64,000 bases of DNA, from positions 1,178,001 to 1,242,000 of the forward strand of contig CAJSYZ010000009.1 in NCBI GenBank assembly GCA_910574455.1. Direction: 5' to 3'. This stretch comes from Trichaptum fuscoviolaceum (lineage: Eukaryota; Basidiomycota; Agaricomycetes; Hymenochaetales; Trichaptaceae). The notes under the pieces were generated by a model. It made no database searches, was not told the origin of the DNA, and saw only the letters and a program-made list of their open reading frames with translations. The position numbers were made by a program, and so were the translations under genes. Positions 34,956 through 45,274 of the stretch are shown here, in pieces; position 1 is the stretch's first letter, and each line of letters starts with the position of its first letter.

Positions 34956-35146
34956 GCGTTGAGAAGATTGAGGACGAGGGCGAGGACGAGGACGAGGGCG
35001 AGGGCGAGGACGAGGGCGAGGACGAGGACGAGGACGAGGGCGAAGGCGAGGGCGAGGGCGAGGACAAGGATTTAGGTGGAGATGGTGATCATGAGGAGGA
35101 CGACGCTTCAAAATGGGATTCGGCTACGGACTGCGTAGACTTCTAA
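30835..35146 (+). CDS. Agaricomycete-specific gene of unknown function with many mini-exons
   Basis: The first exon 30835-31312 encodes a Lys/Glu/Arg-rich coiled coil (MSTRRQTRAKNSDQ, then EKEEKEKQKEERAA). Exon 2 is 31367-31432. Many small exons follow, each ending before GTAAGT or GTGAGT (for example near 32287, 32388, 32560, 32770, 33020, 33170, 33290 and 33408). The conserved part is towards the end: NKLISSLWGKVFDSVELSYETQ near 33843, CSDSWRKKLFEKAEQS near 34017, and LFCSDLVVSVLSVHIVLAM then GKPIGALALAATA near 34262-34390. The last exon, near 34445, runs to the stop at 35146 and ends in an acidic Glu/Gly/Asp repeat. A similar GKPIGALAL-type domain occurs in Agaricomycete hypothetical proteins. 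No function is assigned. The exon count is approximate. Confidence 0.6.
34901..35068 (+). repeat. Coding hexanucleotide minisatellite (acidic tail)
   Basis: GAGGGC/GAGGAC units in frame encode alternating Glu-Gly and Glu-Asp. A longer unit, DEGVEKIE, occurs twice. The tract sits in the last exon of the 30.8-35.1 kb gene and should be length-variable between strains. Confidence 0.9.
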
Positions 35147-38126
35147 GGGCAAATCGATCACTGGTGAGCCTCTTCTTTTCGTTTCTGTCCGTGCGCTCAA
35201 TATTATATTACCATCGACTCGCAGAGCAGCCTTCGTTTCTACTGGTCCGCCAAAGAACATGCAGAATTGAAGGTACGGCAGCGAAGTGTGACCTGCCACT
35301 GCCCGTCACGGCAGAGGTTCACGGTAATGTCGTGGGGGATCCCTTCATAGCGACTGCTATGCTTAGTCTTGCGTAGATGACTGATGTACTTGAACACTGA
35401 GGCACTGATAGCTAAATAATGTTGTCTTATATATTTCTGATGCAATGAAATACTTGGATCGTTCTTATGCACTTAGACTCTTGAGCACTGCAATTTGTCT
35501 TACAACACTTGTCTACTGCTGTAATTAAAGGATGATACACTGGAGCACTGGGGTGCTGAATGCCTGAAACACTTAGAGCACTGATTCAGCCATCTTTCCT
35601 TATTTAAGCCAGCCCGCACTTATTTCAGCCAACTTGTCCTGAATAATGGGAGGACATGCATGAATAAGTGAAGCTTGCCTTATTTAAGACTTCAGTCTCT
35701 CAGGACGTTTAAGTAACACTTAAGTCACTTTCAGCAGAAAGTAGTTTCCCTGATGAAGAGCGAAAGTGATATCGCAGTTCGCAGCGCCGCTCTCTCCTAC
35801 CGGTGTTATTAATGCAAGATATGCAAATAGGGAAGTTGAGTTGCCACTGGCAGTGCAGTGTGTATGGTACCATAGTAACTTGAAGGCTCACACTGCCGAG
35901 CGTGGCAACAGGCTCGGCTAAATAGTAAAGTGATGGAGACCGGATCCTACTACCAGACCCTGACGCCGCTTTAGAGGTTGGTGTCACATACCGTCGGGCA
36001 CGGCTTGGTCCTTTTTCTATTGAATTCAAACTCCGAGTCATGAGAAGTTTCACGTTCATTTTCCGGCGAGCACACGATCTATATAGCGGCGTAAGACTTC
36101 TTTTAGTCGGCCTGCATACGCGATTTACATTTTCGGATGCAGATCCGATTAAAGTTGAACACGTTGTTTCGAGTATGCAAGTGCTTCTTCTTGGCTGCTG
36201 GCACAAATTGAGGGTGCCCCACCATCTTACATATCGCCTCTGAGTACGAACCCCCCCCCCCCCCCAAAGAATGTCTACCATCAATTACAGTATTTATCTG
36301 GGCGACCTTCTCTCGATTGACAGCTCTATCGAAGGATGTTGCTGAGGAACCGTAACCTGATGCATCCCAAAGTTGGCAAGTAAGTACAAACCTGTGTCTG
36401 GGATAGTGAAGAACACGTTGATCTTTTACGCCGATGCAAAAATACCCAGCACTTAGGAAGAAGTTATCGTCTCTGGTGACTCCCCGTTTGGTACTGAGCG
36501 ATCTTGATAGACTTAAGTTAATCGCAAAATACCTTCTCTTATAGCAACTACTAGTATGGTATCCTATAGTATAGAATAGCAATGTAAACCCGTAACCGTA
36601 TACGGCTTTGGACTTTCGAATACGGATACGGCCCGTAATCACTTAGTAGTACTAGTAGGGCCGTACCATCACGGTACCCATTCTGCGACTGGAGCATTTG
36701 GTATGAGCGATCAATATGTGAGTTCTACTACACACACTCACACACTAGCACGTTTGTTGCTAATTAACGTACCACATATACTATAGATCGAACACAAACG
36801 CGGAGATAGCCTATACTCACCACGTGTACTGAGCATGTAGTACTACAGTAGTAATGTGTATCAATCACTAACCACGAACATTTTGCAGGGGAACCTTTCC
36901 TTTTCTGAGGTTCAAGTTTGGGACGCGGAAGTTGAAATAACGACGCTCAATTATCTCAAAAGCGACTGTTAGAGATGCATAAAGTGCGTAAAGAATAGAA
37001 TCACTGTCAGGACGCTTTCCCCCCGCCCCGGTTCGATCGGGCCACGGCGGAGAATGAGGCTAATCAGCATTGAGCAACTAGTGCTACTAGTATTCTAGTC
37101 AGGGCAGCATTCTAACATTCGTACAGCCTGTAGCGGCCGTGCCAGTTGCATTTGTCGGCGGCTGTAAAGACAGTGCACTTACATTGGCTTGTCATTCACA
37201 GTATAGTCAGTGGAAGTGGAATGCTGAGGTAGGGGGTGCTGAATGTAGCCGATGAGCGAGTTCGGGATATACCGTACTTCGCCTTCCAATTAGTGGCTCG
37301 TTTTCTTTGCTGTCAAAATAGTGGATCGGCCGCCCGGACACGGAATTAGTTGCGGAATATATTGTCGATGGGCCGATATAATGTACATTAAGTTCATCTA
37401 TTACCAAGGAATCAGTGACCAACAGCACGTAATGTACGTATGTACATACGCATATTATACTAGTAGGGCAGGGCGGAATCGTGCACCGCCGTGGTCGAAG
37501 AAGTAAACATGATTTAAATTCATCTTGGATTGTGGTCTGGTCCAATCTTCACTTCATAGTGCGCAGCCGTTAGCCCTTAAGAATCGGCGCATGTTGCAGG
37601 ACTTCTCTCTAGATTCGGATGTATGACAATTATGTGCGCTCAATTTTTGATCTCCTCTGTTGGTTCTAGATACGTAGAGCACCCGGTGGAATGGTAACAA
37701 TGAGGCAACGAGAGCATGATTTGCGCTGAAGATGCCAATCCTCGACCATCATGAAGTCTTATCTCCTCTCGATCACCATAGGGACGGCCCGCTTTTGCGC
37801 CTACTAAATCAAAACCTTGCCAGTTTGTATACAGCGCCCTTAGCAGATAGTGATTCTCTTCTCCTAAAGTCTGCACGTCTGCACGTCTGCTCGGCCCAAT
37901 AGGTCCAAGGACAAGATGCGTGGGCCATAACTGAACGTGATGCCTGGCATGTTTCAAGCTGAATCCAATAACAGCAAGTGAAATGAAGGCACTGAGGCGA
38001 ACTGCTGAATCTGGGTGACAACCGTGGATGCGTTCAACAATCTCGTCCAAGTCAATGTCTTCTGAAATTTCTGTTCATCGTGCTCTTGTGACGCACCTTA
38101 TCGGACACAAGTTTGAGGTCTTACAG
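35147..38126. other. Gene-poor stretch of decayed repeats
   Basis: No gene can be supported. Contents: a second copy of the decayed repeat at about 35760-35830, ACTGGCAGT at 35846-35854, a C15 homopolymer at 36251-36265, a GTACGG/CCGTAC-rich segment at about 36585-36680 that may be the end of a DNA transposon, and scattered ACTAGT words. The frame 38050-37640 minus (136 codons) has no motif and no partner exon. Confidence 0.4.
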
Positions 38127-38134
38127 TATAAAAG
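38127..38134 (+). promoter_or_regulatory. TATA box
   Basis: TATAAAAG lies 89 bp before the ATG at 38223 and is followed by a pyrimidine-rich leader (38165-38215), the usual arrangement for a fungal core promoter. Confidence 0.65.
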
Positions 38135-38222
38135 GGACTGACTGTAACTTAACCCTCCAGACACAAACTGTCTTTCTTTCTCTCCTACTCCGTCCACATC
38201 TACCTTTCGCTCCTCTATCGTG

Positions 38223-39210
38223 ATGCGTCGCGCTAAGAAATCTTCGTCGCAATCGCGCAAGAAGACTGTACCAAAGGAGATGATACACATCTGGTCTCTC
38301 GTACGTAGTCGAAATCTGTTTCTAAGGACACAAGCCTTAATCGATCAACTTGAAGGGAAAAACTCCTGGCGAAAAAAACCCACACAATACCAATCTTTGC
38401 AAGACCTCATCAGGTCCTCGTTGTGTCCAGGATCGTCTTGACAACTCTTCCTCAGCTGAGCGCCTGGATGTAGGGAAGGTCCACCGAGGTTCATCTAAAA
38501 ATAGGTGTAAGCATTGACATAGGTCTGCCATGGTGATTTGTCTTCTCTAACGTACTCACATAGTAATACACCCTCAGAACGAGGACAAATCGTCGAGTGT
38601 GGCTGTGTGCACGCACACCTCCTTGGAAGATACTTTTCAAGGTTGGTCTCAAAAGCCTTAAGATGATGATCCGCTAATTTTTTTTTCACTCTTCAGCGGT
38701 ATCACCGGAGAACCAGTTTTTAACTCGGAATGGCTTCGCTTCGACGGATGGGCTGCATTCTCCATTGTATTTGAGAACCGGAGTGGGGGCGTTCAGTCTT
38801 GGTGTGTAGTTTCTGTGAATCAAGATGTTCTCAGCTCATTGTCCTTGTGACTCTTTTTAGCACATCCTACCGAAGTAATGGGTATCGGTATGAGCCAGTC
38901 GGTCTCGAATGACGCACTATTTTCGGACGACAACCAGTTACATCACTTTCCCGATAAAGAACACTATACTTTGGACTCTTATGCACGGAAGCCTTCAGCA
39001 TCAGCCTTTCCCGCTGTTCGAAGCGTAGAAGAGATATATGGGAGACACGATAGCGGGCGCGTGACCAATTTGCCTAGTACTGGTCGCAGCTACCGCTACA
39101 AGGTTGTGTATGATCATTTGGTTTCTGACTGGTATGTCTGCGATTGCGAAAGTGCGACGTTTGAGAGAATTGGATGGGTTGATACGTCAGAAGTGCTAAG
39201 GCTGCAGTAA
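38223..39210 (+). CDS. Small unknown protein, five exons
   Basis: Exons 38223-38300, 38356-38504, 38564-38641, 38697-38803 and 38861-39210 join in frame to a 253-residue protein. The phases agree at every junction, which supports the model. The N-terminus is strongly basic (MRRAKKSSSQSRKKTV), the middle contains CGCVHAHLLGRYF and WLRFDGWAAFSIVFENR, and the C-terminus has YKVVYDHLVSDWYVCDCES. There is no signal peptide, membrane span or known domain that I recognise. The basic start could be a nuclear localisation signal. A clear TATA box precedes it. The function is unknown; the gene may be lineage-specific. Confidence 0.6.
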
Positions 39211-39684
39211 TGACGTTTAGTGGTTTGCGGACATTTCTGTTAATAGTATATAAATATATCCTTTCATTGTCCGATTCAACTCCGACAGCCAACTTGTATA
39301 TTCTCGAATACTACATACTACATAGTACCGAAAAATGCAATTCAACTTGTATATACTTTCCAAGTACCCGGTGTATCTAGGAGCTACATTGCAAAGAATT
39401 GCGGAAGCTGATACAGTCTTCGTCATTTTGAATAAATATTTGTATTTACTGCCCTTACTAATGAATATATGTTGATGTCTAACCAATCATACTAGTAGTG
39501 AAGAGAGTGCAGCCTGAGGACAAGTCGTATTCAAGCAATTACGCGAGCTAAGATGTACCAGACAAGAATTGATCGACATTCTATAGGATAGTTTCGGATA
39601 TGTATGCTAGTAGTGAGAGATCCTTAAACTAATTCATAAGACTGAGATGCGTACTGGATTTGGCTTTCGACGAGGCTGCGAGTT
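39211..39684. other. Intergenic, convergent 3' ends
   Basis: Lies between the stop of the small unknown gene and the stop of the F-box gene. AT-rich, with ACTAGTAGT at 39491-39499. No gene. Confidence 0.5.
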
Positions 39685-41384
39685 TCAATCCACCTCCCAT
39701 TCAATCTTTCGCTCTGGGATGATGGCCTGGATATCAAAATAAGATTTCTGCGGTAGGTACGCAGGACGATACACAACCAAATTTTGCAGACATGCTATGT
39801 CGCCTTGCGCGCGCAACATCCCGATAGCGGTTTCCAGGAAAGGTTTCCAGTTAGTTGCCGGGCTCAGCAAACGGATGGTCTGGAGAGCTGGGATACGCCT
39901 AATCATGGTAGGTGCTGGGTTCATGTTCATGCTCCAGAGGGTAAGATCGCGCAGGTTCGGTACTTTGTCAAAGGGAATATTGTATACACTCTCGTTGAAA
40001 GGGTATTCTGAGATCACTCCAGAGATACTACAGAATTCAGCATAGAGTTCCTCAAGCGCGGGGTATTCGTCATGGCAAAGCATGAGTTCTAACCAATTGA
40101 ACCTGATACGTCGGTCTCCTGTACTAGCTTCTTCGCTAGCATCATCTGGGGGATTGCCCGCGCTAACGAGGATCCGGAATGTACGTATGACCGGAGTAAC
40201 CAACGCAGCCCTGAACGGTCGTACCCATGTGCTATTTGTGTCGGCGACATGCAACTCTAGGAATCTCAAGTGATGTAGTACTTGAACCGGATACGTTTCG
40301 TCTGTATCCATCTCGCCGCAATGCAAAGTTAGTGACAAGTTCTCCAGCGCGGTGGCGGAAGAAAGGAACGTCAATATGTCACGAAGACCTTTGGCTCCTA
40401 TGAGCTCGTCATGAATTACTATTTCACACGACGTGAGCATTGGAGACATTGAATGGGCCCAGGAATGACGTTGACGAAGTGGACGCTCTGTAGCTGCGGG
40501 GCGGTGAAAGATTTGTAGAAGTGAAAAATCGTGTTGGGGTCGAGCAGAGGCATCTCATCAATGTCATAGTCAATGGGAATCGCTGTCTCGGAGTGGCAGA
40601 ACTTCAATCCTGTGAGAAGTGGGAGGTTGAGGTTCATCAAATGGCCGCATGTTTCTGTAAGGGGTCCTACGAGGTCTTCCCATTCCTCAATTCTAACGCA
40701 AATTTCCAGGTAATTCCACCTGTTCCGATGAGGAAGCACAGCATTGAGCACTTCCACGATATCTAGTCTGCCATCGCGTTTGCAGGAGCAACTGTCTGGA
40801 TCTACCGGAGGTGGACACAGCTGTAACATGATATCAAGTGGAGTGGCTTTGCTCCTTTCAAGACACTTGGTCACGTAAGGAAGACTGATGTCCGAATTTG
40901 AGATGGTGGCCCATAGACGAGGAGAATCCAAAACGACGCGTCGGAACCGTCGACAGACGAGGCTCAAGATCTTTGAATCTGCAACATACTCAAAGACCAT
41001 CCGAAGAAGCTCATCGGGAAGGGATGCGAGTCCTCTTCCAAACGAGAAAGGTTGATAAGCATTTCGTATCGCATCGATTGATCCCTGCACCGATTGCATA
41101 CAACCCGCGAGACACTCTTGGTATGTTTGAAGAATATCAATGCATTTCTTCGCAGAGGAGAGAAGACCTGGGTCCTTTGACCAGTGGTCAAGTTGCTCAA
41201 GTCTATAAAAGAGTATTCAGAACTCGGGTGAATGAATGAACGGCTAAACAGACCTGTCGATGATTATTGCACAGAACTCTGGTCGGTTCTTTGCAAGGAA
41301 GAGTTCAACATTTGTCTTGGTTAACAAAATAAATAATGCGTCAGGAATAACCTGAGTCGGTGCGTCCTGTGGGTCGGCGGACAT
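39685..41384 (-). pseudogene. F-box/LRR-like protein gene with one frameshift
   Basis: Exon 1 (41384-41254) starts MSADPQDAPTQV. An intron ends at 41203, and exon 2 begins LEQLDHWSKDPGLLSSAKK. The F-box lies near 40990-41050: ASLPDELLRMVFEYV, LSLVCRRFRRVVLDSPRLW. Leucine-rich degenerate repeats follow, and the C-terminus is IPERKIEWEVD. At about 40447 the frame VNVIPGPIQ breaks and continues as SMSPMLTSCEIVIHDE one base over. The paralogue at 45.3-46.7 kb reads IPQSMPGAPMLSSVKIELHN without a break at that point, so a one-base deletion here is the simplest reading. F-box proteins are substrate adaptors of SCF ubiquitin ligases. This copy is either recently broken or carries an assembly error. 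Confidence 0.7.
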
Positions 41385-41887
41385 CGTCGTTGAAAGGATA
41401 GTGAAACGGTGTTGAGCCTTCGTAGTTATTCATATGTAGGTGCTTTTCGGCATCGCCCAAGATGACCCTGAAGTGATGATTGTGACTATCATGTTGCATG
41501 CATCATGATCGGCAAGAACGCCTTCTCTTCTGCCAGTGTCCATTGTGTTGAGACAGAGTTCGGAGTCGACTAGGATGAGCTTTCTGTCGCAATTTGCTTT
41601 CGCTGCGATGCTGGTACTTTCAAGATAGGAGTTAGTAGACTTCGGACCGCGGCCATGGATTCTAGAATAAATCGTTTGCCGATCTATCTGTGGCTTTGCT
41701 CGAAGAGATGTTTGATGGAAATGAGCAAAGGTCATTCAAGACTCTTGAAGGTCAAGTTCAGTTGTTTGGACCCGTGAGAAGTTTTGCCTTCGAAAAAAAA
41801 TCCGAACCGGTTGAACCGCATAACCGTTTTTCATGATTCCACTTGGTAGAGTTCGTCAGAAATACAAATGTGATACATAAATCACCC
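41385..41887. other. Intergenic, no gene seen
   Basis: Separates the first F-box gene from the end of the HAM1-like gene. A minus-strand frame at 41735-41430 has no motif or splice partner. Confidence 0.4.
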
Positions 41888-44800
41888 TCACAAGTCGAAA
41901 GCGCGACTTCTCCATCCCCTTCTTCGAGTCTCAAATCCCTCTCTCTTCCTCATCCGAACCTCTGCACTCTGAAGCTCCCTCCTCACCCCCGCAGCTCTGA
42001 CAATCCCCTCACCCACAACCTCCGTGGTCCGCCCTCCAATATCTTCTCCCAGTTCCCTCGCATCATCCACGGTTTCTTGCACATCGTTGGCCACACTCTT
42101 TGCAACCTCGCCAGGACTCGAGCGAGCCACGAGCGGTTCGGCTTTCCCGGGAAGGATCTGTGCGCTGAGGCCGACAGCAAGCGTACTTTCTTGCAACGGA
42201 GGCTGGCCAGATTCGTCCTCTGCATTGCCGTCTATCCCTGCTGCTAGAGGTTCCGGTTGAGTGTATGTTTCATGCACGATGCCTCTGAGCGTTGCGTTCG
42301 TATGCGACTCGGTGTATACATCTTGTTCGTCGCCTTCATCTTCATCCTGCGATGCATCTTCACCTCCAAATCTCTCTAAAATGGCGCCCCACCAATCCCA
42401 CATTCCACCTTCCTTATCAATTTCTTCTCCGTCTCTGATTGCCTTCTCTGCTCTCTGTTCGGCCTTCTCATCTGCCTTCTGTTTCACATTTCTTAACACC
42501 TCCTCGAGTTTCTCCAGAGCATCTTTGATCTGTGCCGACAGGATGCGTGTGCCCACTGCGCGTCCAATGGGTCCCGCTAGCGGAGCCACCAGTGCGGAGT
42601 TGAGGAGCCAATGTTTACTTCGTGCAATACGCAATGCAAGCCCTGGAAGCGACGTGTCTACGGACAACACTTTGAAAAGCCGACTTTCTTCGCCTTCTTG
42701 ATTAGTTCTCGCGGGTCCGGATTTGCTGTCGGTCTCAACTTCGAGCTCGATGTCCAAACCAAGTCCTTCACCTCTCTTCATCTGCTTTCCTATGTCGATA
42801 CTCATTAGCCCTTCATCTTCATAACCCAGCCATGAATTCAGATCATATCGGGCATAGTACCCGAGGTTGTGCGCTTCTAGTCGTAGACCCTCCATATGTA
42901 TCCGAATTCGGGACGATGTAGTAAGTCGAGCATTACGACCGAGTCCACTGTGTTCGTCTTCAGAGCCGCTGGCACCGGATTCAGGTGCATCAGCTTCCAG
43001 CTGGAAGACTGGCAGTAAACTTTCCACCGAATGGCCATTGGCGTCAGCCCGAGCTAGATTTTGCTTCGCAGCCAAGACCTGTGTGTTGACATTCCGAAAC
43101 CCACCAGCTCCGAGTTCTTCGTCCATCTCAAGGCGTACTTCGCCCCATTCCTGCACAGTTAAAACGTCAGGAAGGAGCGCCTCTGCTGCACTCAGTAGCA
43201 GCGCATCGAGCGCTATGGCAAGCTGACTACCGTTTCCGTCTTTCTGCAAATATTCGACTCGCGGCATCGGAACTGTTTTCATTGCTGACAGGATACGTGG
43301 CAGAAGCCATCCTATCAAAAGTTTGAGCACCGTTAGGTGCCAATGCTGAGCGGCCTGCATGCTCTGTCGGGCAGATGTAAAGAGGAAGGATTTAGACGAC
43401 GTTTGGAGAGACGAGAGAGCGCTTATGAAGCGAGAAGTTGTCCTGTCCTTCTTGAGCGCATCGGAGAAGTCTTGTACTTCCTGTACAACTCTTTGAATGT
43501 CCGAACGGATTTCTCCATTCTGAGTGAAGAGTGTATGACCTTCGTCGTAAAGTTTCGAAGAAGACATCCGGCCTGTCCGGGAACGCACGAACTGTGGGTC
43601 AGTGAGCGCAGTATCGAGCCAAAATCCAACACGGTTAAAGTACTCCACTGCTGCAGGAGACTCTCCGCCTTCCGAGGTATCTGAAGTCGCAGATGCAACA
43701 TCCGTCACAGTCTTCGATAGCAATTTCAAGAGCGGTTCTAAGCTCTTTCCACCGGAAAAACGTTCCAGCAGCACCCTGAGGTCTTCTAAAACTCGAGAGA
43801 ATGGCGGATCAGGAGCAATGACCGGCGCAGAGACCTCTATTGAATTTCCAGCCGTAGACGATAACGCTGTAGAAGCGATCCGTACTCTTGAGGCATACTT
43901 TCGAAAGAGGAAGAGAATAGTTCGGAGGGCGGAATTATATGACGGAGAAGCTTGCGCTTGTCGGATGATCTGAAGAAAAAAAATATGAATAAATATCGAT
44001 GCTGGTAACGTCTACTAGTGCATACATCTTCAACACGATCCAGTATGACTTCCTTTAGGTCTTTCACTTCAGGCTCTTCGGTTTTCGCTTCGATATGTGT
44101 TTCCTCGATAGAGATTGCATCCACGGACTGCTTAGTTTCCAGTCCACCAGGACGGACAGCGTCTTCTACTGTGGTGGCAAACTTCTCGACAATCTCAGCG
44201 GTTTCACGAATCGTTTCGACGGAATCGGCGACGATTTCTCTAGCGGTAGAGAGTACGTCAGAAAGGATGAGGCGAAATGCAGATGATGTGAGTAGAAGAG
44301 AAGCAAGCGTCTGAATTGATTTTATGAGGGCTGCCGTATCTTGTGCAATTTCAGCTTCGGTAGGTATTGCCGACGCTGAGGATTGTGAGCTTAGGCTTTC
44401 TTTGGTTATGAGAGTCTTACCAGCAGCAACAAGCCCATTCGTGAACTCCCGATTTGCTGCTACCGTAGGAGGATCTTTGACCTGCATGGGCACAGAGCTT
44501 AGTTGCCGAGAGGTGTATATCATGTCCTGGAGTAGATCGTCATCTGCGGTATTCGATTTATTACATTGATTTCAACACGCGACGATAGCTCTTACCATTT
44601 TTCTCCGTCCCGAGTTGTAGAAGTATCGTTAATACCTCCCGTACGTCTTGTATAACCTTCTTACCCCCGGCGTTGAGAGCAGGGTCACCTAATCTCTGAT
44701 CATTCTGTAATATAGACGATCCCAATAGCTTTCTTAGCCTGCCATTGAGCTGGTCTTGACTGGGGAGCTTCCCAGAATGAATGGCAGCGATGATGTCTGC

Positions 44801-44920
44801 GACATGTTCAAGTGGTGTGTGTGCTTGCCGAATATTTGATGAAGCAGAGCGAAGAAGGGGCTGCCTTTCGGTGTCAGTCACTGGCTTTTTCCTTCGGCAG
44901 CAAGATAGACAGAATCCCAT
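41888..44920 (-). CDS. HAM1-like (DUF4449-type) fungal protein, predicted lipid-anchored
   Basis: Three exons, 44920-44596, 44543-44026 and 43969-41888, give an in-frame 974-residue protein. It begins MGFCLSCCRRKK: Gly2 with Ser6 fits an N-myristoylation site, and the adjacent Cys residues could be palmitoylated, so membrane anchoring is predicted. The rest is a long mixed alpha/beta region without membrane spans. It includes LIGWLLPRILSAMKTVPMPRVEY and SRIRIHMEGLRLEAHNLGYYARY, a pattern I associate with the HAM1-like N- and C-terminal families of fungi. The last 200 residues are acidic and then basic and probably disordered. The molecular role of the family is poorly known; a link to lipid or membrane handling is inference. 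Confidence 0.72.
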
Positions 44921-45274
44921 TGCAGTTTCTAAGAGGACAAGCTGTGGCCTGAAGTCAACAAACGATATAGTTTCCGACCTTTATAAAAGAACTTGAAGAT
45001 TAAATCCCTGACGTCATATAGAGGACATAAATGACGCGCTGCCAGTGAAACAAATATCAATGCAACAGATGTATCCAGTTCCAAATACGGATGACAGTAT
45101 TTACTTACCTTTTCTATTTTACAGTTGATAATGTACTCGGTGCGCACACTGGAAGAGAGCCCATCGCCCAGCAGCTCCTTACATTTGCATATCGAATGGG
45201 TTTAATATACAGAAAGTTGCGTTACATATATTCTAAACAAAAGTAGAGGCCCAAGAAAGTACATTGTCTAACTA
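44921..45274. other. Intergenic, no gene seen
   Basis: Upstream flank of the HAM1-like gene and 3' flank of the second F-box-family gene. No clear TATA box. Confidence 0.4.

Noticed and set aside
37015..37055. tRNA-like T-arm (GGTTCGATC in a short stem)
   Set aside because: No A-box, anticodon arm or acceptor stem at the right distance.
37640..38050. 136-codon minus-strand frame
   Set aside because: No recognisable domain and no neighbouring exons; chance frames of this length are expected.
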